A stretch of 64,000 nt of DNA from Moellerella sp963519845 (GCA_963519845.1 CAUQNX010000015.1:1-64000); one strand, 5' to 3'. Shown: positions 45,643 to 54,974, counted from the first letter of the stretch. The notes: generated by a model not told the origin, from the sequence alone. A program made the numbers and translations.

Positions 45643-46542
45643 CTATTCCCGGCAGTATCGTCGAAACAGTCGCGCTAAATGCTCTCCGGCAGGGGTTAAT
45701 TTGGTATCTCTACGCTGAAGTAGATAAAAAGTTGCATAAGGAAGCGGCTCTTTTAGGGCCAAGGCGACAAATTGTTGATTGAAAAAACGATCATTGACGA
45801 TATCAACCGAAACAATTGAAATATAATCACTTTCAGCCACTAAGCTCAAACACCCCATCAATGTTTCACAGGTCACACTAAAAATGGGTGGTTTATCGAG
45901 TAAAGCGAAAGTTTCAGACAACATACTGTAATAAGTTCCTTTGGGTGTCGGCATGGTCCAGTGACAATCAACTAACTCATTCAAGGAAGTGGCATCAGCC
46001 TTAGGATGCCCTTTTCTAACAATCACCTTGTACTCTTTTTCCATCAATTTATCGGCATTAAGCTCTGCATCTAAGCTGCCTGAGTAGTAGGTGTTAACTG
46101 TGAAATCCAGCTCACCCTGCCGTAGTTGCGGTAGCATAGTTAATAGCTGTCCATCCACCACACGTAGTTTAACTGTCGGATAATCTTTGTGAAATTGCGA
46201 GATCACCTTCGGCATAACAATCCGAGTTAAGCTACCCGCAATACCAATATTCACCACTCCTCCAGTTAATCCCACACGCTGTTGAATATCTTCCTGCGCA
46301 ATTCTTAGCTCTTCCAATATAAGACTGGCACGTTGTAAAAAGCTGATACCGCACTCAGTCAAACTGATCCCCTGATTACTACGGGTAAATAACTTTGCAC
46401 CCAATGAATCTTCCAATTCACGTATGGATTTGGTTAATGCTGGTTGAGAAAGCAGTAGAAATCGACTGGCGGCACGAATACTGCCATGTCGACTGATTTC
46501 CACAAATGCGCGTAGTTGATTTAACTTAATTGGTGTCGCCAT
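45643..46542 (-). CDS. abgR: LysR-family regulator of the abg genes
   Basis: A 299-aa LysR-type regulator with an N-terminal winged HTH (KLNQLRAFVEISRHGSIRAASRFLLLSQPALTKSIRELEDSLG, given here as positions 6-48 in outline: LRAFVEI, RAASRFL, QPALTKS) and a periplasmic-binding-protein-like effector domain (about 90-299). It is divergent from abgA with a 293-bp gap, the arrangement of E. coli abgR-abgABT. The inducer is likely p-aminobenzoyl-glutamate or a related folate breakdown product (inference). Confidence 0.87.
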   Translation of the reverse strand: MATPIKLNQLRAFVEISRHGSIRAASRFLLLSQPALTKSIRELEDSLGAKLFTRSNQGISLTECGISFLQRASLILEELRIAQEDIQQRVGLTGGVVNIGIAGSLTRIVMPKVISQFHKDYPTVKLRVVDGQLLTMLPQLRQGELDFTVNTYYSGSLDAELNADKLMEKEYKVIVRKGHPKADATSLNELVDCHWTMPTPKGTYYSMLSETFALLDKPPIFSVTCETLMGCLSLVAESDYISIVSVDIVNDRFFNQQFVALALKEPLPYATFYLLQRRDTKLTPAGEHLARLFRRYCRE

Positions 46543-46578
46543 CCCTTACCCTATTGATAACTTTTAGTTATATAGATA

Positions 46579-46612
46579 AAGATAATCGTATCTTATTTAA
46601 TCAAATTTGATT
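46579..46612. promoter_or_regulatory. two palindromes before abgR, candidate AbgR sites
   Basis: aagata(atcg)tatctt at 46579-46594 and the perfect 14-bp palindrome aatcaaatttgatt at 46599-46612 lie side by side 37-70 bases upstream of the abgR start. LysR proteins bind dyad sites in such divergent regions. AT-rich background makes chance palindromes possible. Confidence 0.4.
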
Positions 46613-46835
46613 GTGTACATTCGAAATGAGCAAGGAGCGCTACACACCATTCACATTTACTTAAAATATATTTAACTTTTATAAAAATACTTTTAATTAT
46701 TAAATTTAATTAAATCAAACACAAAATAAAGTTAATCCATTGAATATGAATTAACGACTTAACCAGAAATAAATTTTGGTGAATTACGCCAAAAGTATTC
46801 TCTTCTTTGTGATAACTAAATGAGATCTTAATAAT

Positions 46836-48152
46836 ATGGATAACACTCTGACAGATTCAATTCAACAAATTAGTGAGCAATTAAAAATTTGGCGCCGTGA
46901 TTTCCATCAATTTGCCGAATCCGGCTGGTTTGAATTTAGAACCGCGACCCTAGTCGCCGATGAGCTTCAGCGTCTGGGCTATCAGTTACAAATGGGTAAA
47001 GAGGTGATGCAGGCAGATGCTCGAATGGGTCTCCCTTCTGAACAAGCGTTAGAGCATCAGCGACAACGTGCGATTGAACAAGGCGCTTTGCTAGAATGGT
47101 TACCCCATTTTGCCGGTGGATTTACGGGTCTAGTCGCCACACTAGATACGGGCAGACCCGGTCCTACGCTAGCATTTCGCGTTGATATGGATGCTCTTGA
47201 TCTTGATGAAGATATTACCGATGCTCATCGTCCTTATGCCGCAGGATTTTCATCTTGTAATCAACATATGATGCACGCTTGTGGCCATGATGGTCATACG
47301 GCAATTGGCCTTGGATTAGCTCATATTTTGAAAAAACATCAAGACCAGCTAAATGGCAAAATCAAACTGATTTTTCAACCTGCAGAGGAAGGAACGCGTG
47401 GGGCAAAATCCATGGCTGAGGCTGGTGTTGTCGATGATGTTGATTTCTTTGTCGCCATTCATCTAGGTACTGGCGTTCCCGATAGTGAATTGGTTTGTGG
47501 CTGTGAGAACTTTTTAGCCACAACTAAAATTGATGTGACCTATCAGGGCGTAGCTTCTCATGCTGGTGCTAAACCCGAAGAGGGAAAAAATGCGCTGTTA
47601 GCCGCGGCACAAGCCACTTTAGGGCTGTACGCCATTCCTCGTCATAGTGAAGGTAGTTCCCGTATCAATGTGGGTGTTCTCAATGCCGGTATCGGTCGAA
47701 ATGTTATCCCTGACAACGCAGTGATGAAAGTAGAAACTCGCGGCGAAACCAATGAAATTAATGCCTTTATCTATCAGCAAGCACTCAATGTTATCGAGGG
47801 CGCGGCAAAAATGCATGACGTTAAATATGATATCCGTCTTATGGGTGCCGCTCAGAGCAGTAAACCTAGCCCAGTTTGGGTTGATTTTATTTATCAACAA
47901 GCAAAACAACATATCCCCGAATTAAAATCCGTCGTTAAAACTTTCCCTCAAGCCGCTGGCTCAGAAGATGCCACCTATTTTATGGAGCGCGTTAAAGCAC
48001 AAGGTGGATTAGCTACTTACCTAATTTTTGGGAGTGAATTAAGCGCTGGTCATCACAACGGGCGATTTGATTTTAATGAAGACGTTATGGCTATCGCAGT
48101 GAAAACACTCGCAACCTTGGCGATCAACTTACCTCAATTTGGAGATAAATAA
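46836..48152 (+). CDS. abgA: p-aminobenzoyl-glutamate hydrolase subunit A
   Basis: A 438-aa M20-family peptidase subunit. The metal-binding segments include HACGHDGHTAIGLGLAHIL and the catalytic Glu pair in FQPAEEGTRGAKSM. A dimerisation/lid domain follows (GVASHAGAKPEEGKNALLAAAQ) and the terminal metal His is in SAGHHNGRFDF. With AbgB it cleaves p-aminobenzoyl-glutamate, a folate degradation product, to p-aminobenzoate and glutamate. Its stop codon is one base before the abgB start. Confidence 0.94.
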   Translation: MDNTLTDSIQQISEQLKIWRRDFHQFAESGWFEFRTATLVADELQRLGYQLQMGKEVMQADARMGLPSEQALEHQRQRAIEQGALLEWLPHFAGGFTGLVATLDTGRPGPTLAFRVDMDALDLDEDITDAHRPYAAGFSSCNQHMMHACGHDGHTAIGLGLAHILKKHQDQLNGKIKLIFQPAEEGTRGAKSMAEAGVVDDVDFFVAIHLGTGVPDSELVCGCENFLATTKIDVTYQGVASHAGAKPEEGKNALLAAAQATLGLYAIPRHSEGSSRINVGVLNAGIGRNVIPDNAVMKVETRGETNEINAFIYQQALNVIEGAAKMHDVKYDIRLMGAAQSSKPSPVWVDFIYQQAKQHIPELKSVVKTFPQAAGSEDATYFMERVKAQGGLATYLIFGSELSAGHHNGRFDFNEDVMAIAVKTLATLAINLPQFGDK

Positions 48153-48153
48153 A

Positions 48154-49602
48154 ATGAAACCCTCATTAATCGATTTTATTAATCACTATATTGATCGACG
48201 CCAACATGATTTTACTCGTCTCAGTGACGATATTTGGGATCACCCCGAAACTCGCTTTGAAGAGACTTACTCAGCAACGTTACTCGCCGATGCATTAGAA
48301 CAAGAAGGATTTGAAGTTCAGCGGGGAGTTGCCAATATTGAAACCGCTTTTATTGCCAGCTATGGCAGCGGTAAGCCAGTTATTGCACTACTTGGCGAAT
48401 ATGATGCATTAGCGGGTTTAAGCCAACAATCCGCATGTAGTTCGCCTAATCCATTGATTGTAAATGGTCACGGTCATGGGTGTGGTCATAATTTGTTGGG
48501 TACAGCAGCACTTGCCGCCGCAACAACCGTTAAATCGTGGATGCAGGAAAATAATCTTAAGGGCACTGTGCGTTTTTATGGTTGTCCCGGTGAGGAGGGA
48601 GGTTCTGGCAAAACCTTTATGGTCAGAGAAGGTCTTTTTGATGATGTTGATGCTGCCATTACTTGGCACCCAGAATCATTTAGCGGAGTATTTAACGTCC
48701 AGTCACTTGCCAATATTCAAACTGCCTTTCATTTCAAAGGCGTTGCGGCCCATGCTGCTAACTCACCTCATTTGGGCCGCAGCGCATTAGATGCTGTGAC
48801 CTTGATGAATGTCGGCGTACAGTTTTTACGTGAACATGTTATTCAAGAAGCGCGTATGCACTATGCGGTCACCAATACAGGAGGGGGATCGCCGAACGTT
48901 GTACAAGCAGATGCTGAAGTTTTATATCTTGTACGCGCGCCACAACTCAATCAAGCACAGGATATCTATCAAAGAGTTATTGATATTGCCAAAGGGGCAG
49001 CGCTGATGACAGGGACGCAACTCGATATTCGTTTTGATAAAGCCTGTTCAAATTACGTTCCTAACCGCAGCATCGAAAAAGCCATGTATCAATATGTTCA
49101 AGCTTTTGGCATCCCTGAATATAGTGAGGAAGATCGCCAATTTGCGGCTGATATTCATCAAACGCTCACCAAAGATGATCTTATTAATGCCAAACTCAAC
49201 GCCGCTCGCACCGCTGGTGATGAAGGTGTTCTCTGGGCTGAGCGACAAGGTCAACAGTCGCTAACCACTGAGGTGCTGCCTTATATCGAATCACAAGAGC
49301 TGATGTATGGTTCTACCGATGTCGGGGATGTCAGTTGGGTCACGCCCACCGCACAATGTTTTAGCCCTTGCTTCGCTTTCGGTACTCCCCTTCATACATG
49401 GCAATTGGTGGCGCAAGGTCGTTCACCTATTGCGCATAAAGGTATGTGTTTGGCGGCTAAAGTGATGTCGGGAACTGTCATCCAATTACTGAGCGATACT
49501 CAGCTACTCGCCAATAGTCAGGCCGAATTTCAGCGCCAACGTGATAGAGAGCCCTATTCATGCCCTATCCCTTCAGATATTAAACCATCACCTTTGAAAT
49601 AG
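48154..49602 (+). CDS. abgB: p-aminobenzoyl-glutamate hydrolase subunit B
   Basis: The 482-aa partner of AbgA, also an M20-type amidohydrolase (LLGEYDALAGLSQQSACSS, GHGHGCGHNLLGTAALAAA, GCPGEEGGSGKTFMV, VTWHPESF-like metal site in ITWHPESFSG). The ATG at 48154 is preceded by GGAG nine bases upstream, inside the abgA end, so the two are coupled; an in-frame TTG at 48139 is rejected. Length agrees with E. coli AbgB (481 aa). abgT follows after 122 bases. Confidence 0.94.
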   Translation: MKPSLIDFINHYIDRRQHDFTRLSDDIWDHPETRFEETYSATLLADALEQEGFEVQRGVANIETAFIASYGSGKPVIALLGEYDALAGLSQQSACSSPNPLIVNGHGHGCGHNLLGTAALAAATTVKSWMQENNLKGTVRFYGCPGEEGGSGKTFMVREGLFDDVDAAITWHPESFSGVFNVQSLANIQTAFHFKGVAAHAANSPHLGRSALDAVTLMNVGVQFLREHVIQEARMHYAVTNTGGGSPNVVQADAEVLYLVRAPQLNQAQDIYQRVIDIAKGAALMTGTQLDIRFDKACSNYVPNRSIEKAMYQYVQAFGIPEYSEEDRQFAADIHQTLTKDDLINAKLNAARTAGDEGVLWAERQGQQSLTTEVLPYIESQELMYGSTDVGDVSWVTPTAQCFSPCFAFGTPLHTWQLVAQGRSPIAHKGMCLAAKVMSGTVIQLLSDTQLLANSQAEFQRQRDREPYSCPIPSDIKPSPLK

Positions 49603-49724
49603 TATTTGCCTATATATTTTACCTATATAGCAGCCGAACGCTTAACTCTCTATGCGTGCGCCTCCGCACCCTACCGATAAAGAATGAAAAAATAATAACT
49701 AAAACAAACGCAAAGGAAAATACG

Positions 49725-51248
49725 ATGAGTGATATGCCAATAAAGCGAAGTCCGGGGAAGATTTTTAGTTTTATAGAACGTGTTGGTAATAAAATCCCCA
49801 ATCCTTTTATTTTGTTCGTGTATTTAATTGCCATACTGATGGTGGCGACCGCGATTGTATCATGGCTCGATTTAGCGGTTAAAAATCCTGCCAATGGCGA
49901 GTTGGTTAGAGTTAATAATCTATTGAGTGTCGAAGGAATTCAGTGGATTCTACCCAATATAGTGAGAAACTTTAGTGGATTTGCGCCATTAGGCGCTATT
50001 CTTGCGCTGGTTATTGGTGCGGGCTTGGCTGAAAAAGTCGGTCTGTTACAAGCACTAATGTATAAAATGGCTTCGAGTATTAATAAGCGTTATGCCAGTT
50101 ATATGGTGCTATTTATCGCTTTCTTTAGCCATATTTCATCGGATGCGGCATTAGTGGTTATGCCTCCTCTCGGCGCATTAATCTTTATTGCCGTGGGTCG
50201 CCATCCTGTAGCGGGCTTACTTGCTGCTATTGCTGGTGTCGGTTCGGGCTTCACCGCTAATTTACTGATTGTCACTACAGATGTTTTACTCTCAGGTATC
50301 AGTACTGAAGCGGCTCAAATGATCGATCCTAGCCTACATGTCAGTGTTATCGATAACTGGTATTTTATGGCGACATCAGTGATTGTATTGACGATTGCCG
50401 GTGCCTTGTTAACAGACAAATTTATCGAACCGCGTCTCCCTGCTTGGGAAGGCAGTAGTGACGAGAAACTGGAGGCGTTAACGCCATTACAGAATCGTGC
50501 TTTATGCATGAGTGGGCTCTCTGCACTGATTTTTATTGCGCTAATGGCACTGATGGTTATTCCCGAAAATGCGCCACTGCGTGATCCAATAACCGGCTCA
50601 ATTATTCCATCACCCTTTATCAAAGGTATTGTGCCCGTTATTATTTTGTTTTTCTTTGTTGTCTCAATTACCTATGGCGTTTCCACCAAAGCGATAAAAA
50701 AACCCAATGATATCCCCGATCTCTTGGTTGATCCCATGAAGAATATGGCCGGTTTTATCGTTATGGTTTTCCCATTAGCCCAATTTGTTGCCTTTTTTAA
50801 TTGGAGCAATATGGGTAAATTTATGGCTATTGGGCTAACTGATTTGCTTGAAACATTGGGAATGACAGGCGTTCCTGCATTTCTTGGGTTGATGTTCTTA
50901 TCCGCTTTTCTCTGTATGTTTATTGCCAGCGGCTCAGCGATTTGGTCAATACTGGCGCCGATCTTTGTCCCTATGTTTATCTTACTTGGCTTCCATCCGG
51001 CTTTTGCTCAGATTATTTTCCGTATTGCTGACTCAGCCGTTTTGCCTTTAGCGCCTATGTCGCCTTTCCTACCGTTATTTTTAGGATTTTTACAGCGATA
51101 TTATAAAAATGCCCAGCTAGGAACCTATTACACCCTAATATTACCTTATCCATTAGTATTCTTTGCTGTATGGATAGTTCTACTTGTCGGCTGGTATTAT
51201 GCGGGATTACCTATAGGTCCAGGTATTTACCCTAACTTAGTCCCCTAA
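49725..51248 (+). CDS. abgT: p-aminobenzoyl-glutamate transporter
   Basis: A 507-aa inner-membrane carrier of the AbgT family (E. coli 508 aa). Conserved segments are GFAPLGAILALVIGAGLAEKVG, FFSHISSDAALVVMPPLGALIF and ASGSAIWSILAPIFVPMF; these include the hairpin regions of the known AbgT fold. It brings p-aminobenzoyl-glutamate to AbgAB. I chose ATG 49725 with AAAGGA about ten bases upstream; the frame is open back to an alternative start at 49656, which lacks support. Folate salvage, or sulfonamide efflux as reported for relatives, are possible roles. Confidence 0.94.
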   Translation: MSDMPIKRSPGKIFSFIERVGNKIPNPFILFVYLIAILMVATAIVSWLDLAVKNPANGELVRVNNLLSVEGIQWILPNIVRNFSGFAPLGAILALVIGAGLAEKVGLLQALMYKMASSINKRYASYMVLFIAFFSHISSDAALVVMPPLGALIFIAVGRHPVAGLLAAIAGVGSGFTANLLIVTTDVLLSGISTEAAQMIDPSLHVSVIDNWYFMATSVIVLTIAGALLTDKFIEPRLPAWEGSSDEKLEALTPLQNRALCMSGLSALIFIALMALMVIPENAPLRDPITGSIIPSPFIKGIVPVIILFFFVVSITYGVSTKAIKKPNDIPDLLVDPMKNMAGFIVMVFPLAQFVAFFNWSNMGKFMAIGLTDLLETLGMTGVPAFLGLMFLSAFLCMFIASGSAIWSILAPIFVPMFILLGFHPAFAQIIFRIADSAVLPLAPMSPFLPLFLGFLQRYYKNAQLGTYYTLILPYPLVFFAVWIVLLVGWYYAGLPIGPGIYPNLVP

Positions 51249-51258
51249 AATAGTCATC

Positions 51259-51290
51259 AAACGCTTGGTCAAAAATCAGGCGTTTTGTTT
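51259..51290 (+). terminator. terminator of abgABT
   Basis: aaacgcttg pairs with caggcgttt, with one wobble pair, and TTTTGTTTTATT follows. It begins 11 bases after the abgT stop. Confidence 0.7.
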
Positions 51291-51365
51291 TATTGGGTCA
51301 ATAAGCAGAATTTGATCGATAGCGGTTATTACAAAGAGGTCGAACAGGAGAGTTTAGCTAGCATA

Positions 51366-51396
51366 TAAAAAAGATCAGGGCGCTAGGCGCCCCGAT
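51366..51396 (-). terminator. terminator of typA
   Basis: On the minus strand atcggggcgc (51396-51387) pairs with gcgccctgat (51383-51374), with one wobble pair, followed by cttttttat. It lies 30 bases after the typA stop. Confidence 0.88.
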
Positions 51397-51425
51397 TTCA
51401 TTATAAACCGAAATAGGCAAAGGAA

Positions 51426-53270
51426 TTACTCTTTACTTGTGCCACGGTTAGCACGTTTACGGTCATTTTCAGTCAAGAAACGTTTACGCAGACGAACTGA
51501 CTGCGGAGTCACTTCAACTAATTCATCATCATCAATGAATTCAAGCGCTTGCTCAAGAGTCATTTTAATGAATGGTGACAGAGTTGTTGCTTCATCAGTA
51601 CCTGATGCACGCATATTCGTCAGTTTTTTACCGGTTAAGCAGTTAACTGTCAAATCGTTAGAACGTGTATGAATACCAATGATTTGGCCTTCATAAACTT
51701 CAGCACCATGACCTAGGAATAATTTACCGCGATCTTGTAAGCTGTACAGTGCGAAAGCAACCGCTTTACCCTGACCATTAGAGATCAAGACACCATTCTG
51801 ACGACGGCCGATTTCACCCGCTTTAACATCACCATAATGGCTGAATGTTGCGTAGATTAGACCAGTACCTGAAGTCATAGTCATGAATTCAGTACGGAAA
51901 CCGATTAAGCCACGGCTAGGGATGGTGTAGTCAAGACGTACACGGCCTTTACCATCTGGTGCCATATTGCTCACATCACCTTTACGGATGCCTAGAGCTT
52001 CCATAACGCTACCTTGGTGCTGCTCTTCGATATCGATAGTCACATTTTCGAAAGGTTCTTGTTTACGGCCATCGATTTCACGAACAATAACTTTTGGACG
52101 TGAAACACCCAGCTCAAAACCTTCACGACGCATGTTTTCAATCAGAACAGATAAGTGCAACTCACCACGGCCTGAAACACGGAATGCATCTGAATCTTCA
52201 GTTTCTTCAACGCGCAGTGCTACGTTATGTACCAGCTCTTTATTCAGGCGGTCAAGAATCTGACGTGAAGTCACATACTTACCTTCTTTACCACAGAATG
52301 GAGAGGTATTTACGCAGAAGAACATACTGATAGTTGGCTCATCTACTGCTAACGGTGGAAGTGCTTCAACCGCATTAGTATTACAGATAGTATCTGAGAT
52401 ATTCAATTCACCCAGACCCGTAATCGCGATGATATCGCCCGCTTCAGCAATAGCTGAATCAATACGTTCTAACCCTAAATGGGTCAGCACTTTACCGACT
52501 TTACCGTTACGTGTTTTGCCTTCACTATCAATAATAGTGACTTGTTGGTTAGGCTTAACATCACCACGTTTAATACGGCCAATTCCGATAACACCTAAAT
52601 AGTTGTTATAGTCCAATTGTGAGATTTGCATCTGGAAAGGACCATCAGAATCAACATCTGGTGATGCAACGAATTTAACAATAGCTTCATACAATGGCGT
52701 CATATCTTCAGCCATTTCATTGTAGTCTTCGCCTGCAATACCATTTAGCGCTGAAGCATAAATAATAGGGAAGTCTAGCTGCTCGTCTGTTGCACCTAAG
52801 TTTACAAACAAGTCAAATACTTGGTCTACAGCCCAATCAGGGCGTGCGCCTGGACGGTCAACTTTATTGATAACAACAATAGGTTTTAAACCGTTATCAA
52901 ACGCTTTTTTGGTAACAAAACGCGTTTGTGGCATTGGACCATCTGTCGCATCAACCAGCAATAGAACGCTATCAACCATCGACATTACACGTTCAACTTC
53001 TCCACCGAAATCGGCGTGTCCTGGGGTATCCACGATATTGATACGGTAATCACTGTTGTCACGCTTATCGTGCCACTTGATTGCAGTATTTTTTGCGAGG
53101 ATGGTGATACCACGCTCTTTCTCCAGATCATTGGAGTCCATAACACGCTCATCGACTTTAGCGCGTTCACCAAAAGTACCAGACTGTTGTAGAAGCTTAT
53201 CGACCAGTGTTGTCTTGCCATGGTCAACGTGAGCGATGATGGCGATGTTTCTTAAATTTTGAATTGACAA
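51426..53270 (-). CDS. typA: ribosome-associated GTPase TypA/BipA
   Basis: A 614-aa translational GTPase of the EF-G/LepA type that binds the ribosome and aids 50S assembly, especially at low temperature or under stress. G1 is AHVDHGKTTL (residues 13-22), then the switch region RGITI, G3 DTPGHADFG and G4 NKVDRP. The C-terminal domain GQIIGIHTRSNDLTVNCLTGKKLTNMRASGTDE is specific to BipA. Translation seems to start at TTG (53270), in frame with a stop just upstream; the ribosome-binding site is weak. E. coli TypA has 607 aa. In E. coli it directly faces glnA; here two genes lie between. Confidence 0.96.
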   Translation of the reverse strand: MSIQNLRNIAIIAHVDHGKTTLVDKLLQQSGTFGERAKVDERVMDSNDLEKERGITILAKNTAIKWHDKRDNSDYRINIVDTPGHADFGGEVERVMSMVDSVLLLVDATDGPMPQTRFVTKKAFDNGLKPIVVINKVDRPGARPDWAVDQVFDLFVNLGATDEQLDFPIIYASALNGIAGEDYNEMAEDMTPLYEAIVKFVASPDVDSDGPFQMQISQLDYNNYLGVIGIGRIKRGDVKPNQQVTIIDSEGKTRNGKVGKVLTHLGLERIDSAIAEAGDIIAITGLGELNISDTICNTNAVEALPPLAVDEPTISMFFCVNTSPFCGKEGKYVTSRQILDRLNKELVHNVALRVEETEDSDAFRVSGRGELHLSVLIENMRREGFELGVSRPKVIVREIDGRKQEPFENVTIDIEEQHQGSVMEALGIRKGDVSNMAPDGKGRVRLDYTIPSRGLIGFRTEFMTMTSGTGLIYATFSHYGDVKAGEIGRRQNGVLISNGQGKAVAFALYSLQDRGKLFLGHGAEVYEGQIIGIHTRSNDLTVNCLTGKKLTNMRASGTDEATTLSPFIKMTLEQALEFIDDDELVEVTPQSVRLRKRFLTENDRKRANRGTSKE

Positions 53271-53605
53271 AGGTTTTTACCGTTTAATTGACTGGAAGGA
53301 GTTATGTACCATCAACAGCTTAACTGCTTAATACATACTTTCTGCGTTAATATGCTGCTATTTTACACGTTATCCCGCCCAAGTGGAATAAATGTGAATT
53401 TCATCACTGTAAATATAGTTTTTAAATTAAAAACATCAAGTTATAAATTTTGGAGTGATGTTAACAGGAAAATATTCACCGTTATTTAAAAAATTTACGC
53501 TTTCACGAAATAATATACTACAAATTAGTCTAACAAATCGCAAAAAACAGAATATTACAGGGCAAAAAAATTTGTTTTCTACCATTTATTACTATTCAGT
53601 GTGAT
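53271..53605. other. leader and promoter region of typA
   Basis: AT-rich 335 bp between typA and the operator array at 53606. It should contain the leftward typA promoter. I see no RNA gene or coding sequence. Confidence 0.45.
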
Positions 53606-53673
53606 TTAGATATATCTAATTTGACACTTTAGATATATCTAATTATAGTATTTGCATAATTCGATATATCTAA
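53606..53673 (+). promoter_or_regulatory. three copies of palindrome TTAGATATATCTAA
   Basis: Perfect 14-bp palindromes at 53606-53619 and 53629-53642, and a third copy with one change (ttcgatatatctaa) at 53660-53673. The first abuts the -35, the second fills the -35/-10 spacer and the third lies after the transcription start. This is the layout expected for tight autorepression by the PadR-type protein encoded at 53696. Binding is an inference. Confidence 0.8.
53621..53649 (+). promoter_or_regulatory. sigma70 promoter of the PadR-type gene
   Basis: A perfect -35 TTGACA (53621-53626), a 17-base spacer and -10 TATAGT (53644-53649). The spacer contains one complete operator palindrome. The start point would be near 53656, giving a 40-base leader. 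Confidence 0.8.
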
Positions 53674-53695
53674 ATGATACCTGAAAGGACAAACT

Positions 53696-54412
53696 ATGCA
53701 AATTCATACTCTCCGTCATGCCTTCCATTCTCCTCATGATAATGAACAAGGCCACTGCCAACATGGTCACGGACGCGATACTAACAAACAGCAACATGGT
53801 CATCGATGCTGTGCTGACCATCAAGAACAAGGTCAACGAGGCCATGGTCACGGGCGTCACCACGACTGTCATGGCGAAGGTAAAGGCCGTGGTCGAGGTC
53901 AACATCGCGGAAAAGGCTTACGTCGTTTATTTGATCATGGCGACTTACATATTATGGTGCTGTCGCTCGTCGCTAAAAAACCCAGTTACGGATATGAGCT
54001 AATCAAAGATATTGAAGAAGCTTCTTCCGGCCTCTATGTACCAAGCCCAGGCGTCATCTATCCAACCTTAACACTGTTGGAAGAGCAGGGTTTTTTGGTC
54101 TCAGAAGTGGTCGAAAAAAATCGTAAAAGCTTCAGCCTCACCACTGAGGGTCTAGCCCATTTAGATACCCAGCGCGAAACAGAAAAAGTTATTTTCCGTA
54201 AATTAGCCAAAGCCCGCGATATGCAACAGGGCGGCAATCTATCGGAAGATATTGAGACCGCAGTACACCGTTTCAAAGCGCTGCTACGCCATAAAATGGT
54301 ATTAAAACAACTTAATGAAGAGCAGACCAAACAAATTGCAGCAATCATCAATAACGCAGTTCAACAAATTGAACAAGTGAATACATTACTCACTCGTTCT
54401 AATGATGAATAA
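53696..54412 (+). CDS. PadR-family regulator with metal-binding His/Cys-rich N-terminus (YqjI-like)
   Basis: A 238-aa protein. Residues 1-74 carry 16 His and four Cys (for example CQHGHG, GHGHGRHHDCHG), a likely metal-binding tail. A PadR winged HTH follows (about 78-155: LHIMVLSLVAKKPSYGYELIKDIE, SPGVIYPTLTLLEEQGFL), then a C-terminal dimerisation helix. This matches E. coli YqjI, a nickel/iron-responsive repressor of yqjH. No yqjH lies next to it, so the targets here are itself and perhaps the DUF2798 gene downstream or typA. GAAAGGA precedes the ATG. Metal identity is unproven. Confidence 0.88.
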   Translation: MQIHTLRHAFHSPHDNEQGHCQHGHGRDTNKQQHGHRCCADHQEQGQRGHGHGRHHDCHGEGKGRGRGQHRGKGLRRLFDHGDLHIMVLSLVAKKPSYGYELIKDIEEASSGLYVPSPGVIYPTLTLLEEQGFLVSEVVEKNRKSFSLTTEGLAHLDTQRETEKVIFRKLAKARDMQQGGNLSEDIETAVHRFKALLRHKMVLKQLNEEQTKQIAAIINNAVQQIEQVNTLLTRSNDE

Positions 54413-54545
54413 GCGCGCAATTTTTACTCTAGTTAATAATACCCAATTATATCGGCCTCTGATATTGTTTTTATTAGCGGCCGTTTCTATTGTCTGAAAA
54501 TTTAATTGGTTATATAAAGAAGAAAAACTCGCAAGGATCCCTTCT

Positions 54546-54821
54546 ATGGCAAAACAACCTACAAATACCCTTCTAGGGATAAGAAAACTTCCTCCCAGAG
54601 CTCTATTTATATTAGTCCCTTTTTTTCTCTCACTTGTGATGAGTGGCATTGTTTCATTTATTAGCACAGTTAAAAGTTTAGGATTCAGCAGCGAGCTGAT
54701 TTCAACTTGGCTCGTTTCTTGGCTAATCTCTTGGGTAATTGCTTTTCCAACGGTATTATTTGTCCTGCCTATCGCGCGCAAAGTATCCTTATTTTTTGTC
54801 CGTAGTGAACTTTCCGAATAA
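54546..54821 (+). CDS. DUF2798 small membrane protein
   Basis: A 91-aa protein with two TM helices (about residues 20-41 and 54-76). The pattern LPPRALFILVPFFLSLVMSGIVSFISTVKSLG and AFPTVLFVLPIAR is that of the DUF2798 family. Function unknown. It follows the PadR-type gene by 133 bases on the same strand, so shared regulation is possible. AAGGAT precedes the ATG. Confidence 0.82.
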   Translation: MAKQPTNTLLGIRKLPPRALFILVPFFLSLVMSGIVSFISTVKSLGFSSELISTWLVSWLISWVIAFPTVLFVLPIARKVSLFFVRSELSE

Positions 54822-54835
54822 CCTTTCGCTTTAAC

Positions 54836-54892
54836 GCACCAAAACAGTGCGTGAAAAGCTAAATAAACTTAATTAGCCTCATTTTGGTGCAT
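54836..54892 (+). promoter_or_regulatory. NtrC-binding sites upstream of glnA
   Basis: cgcaccaaaacagtgcg (54836-54852) is a good dyad match to the NtrC site (TGCAC-N7-GTGCA type). A second, weaker site around 54875-54892 keeps the half cattttggtgca. They lie about 90-140 bases before the sigma54 promoter, the enhancer distance seen for E. coli glnA. Confidence 0.75.
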
Positions 54893-54974
54893 TCTTACCT
54901 CAATTCTTTCCTTGATTTACTTCCAATTATGATTGATTCACTGGCGATGCTTGAATTATAAGCTAATATAAAAG

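Noticed and set aside
53639..53905. Minus-strand open frame opposite the His-rich part of the PadR-type gene
   Set aside because: It is the complement of the His/Gly-rich repeats; the plus-strand frame has promoter, ribosome-binding site and a known domain.
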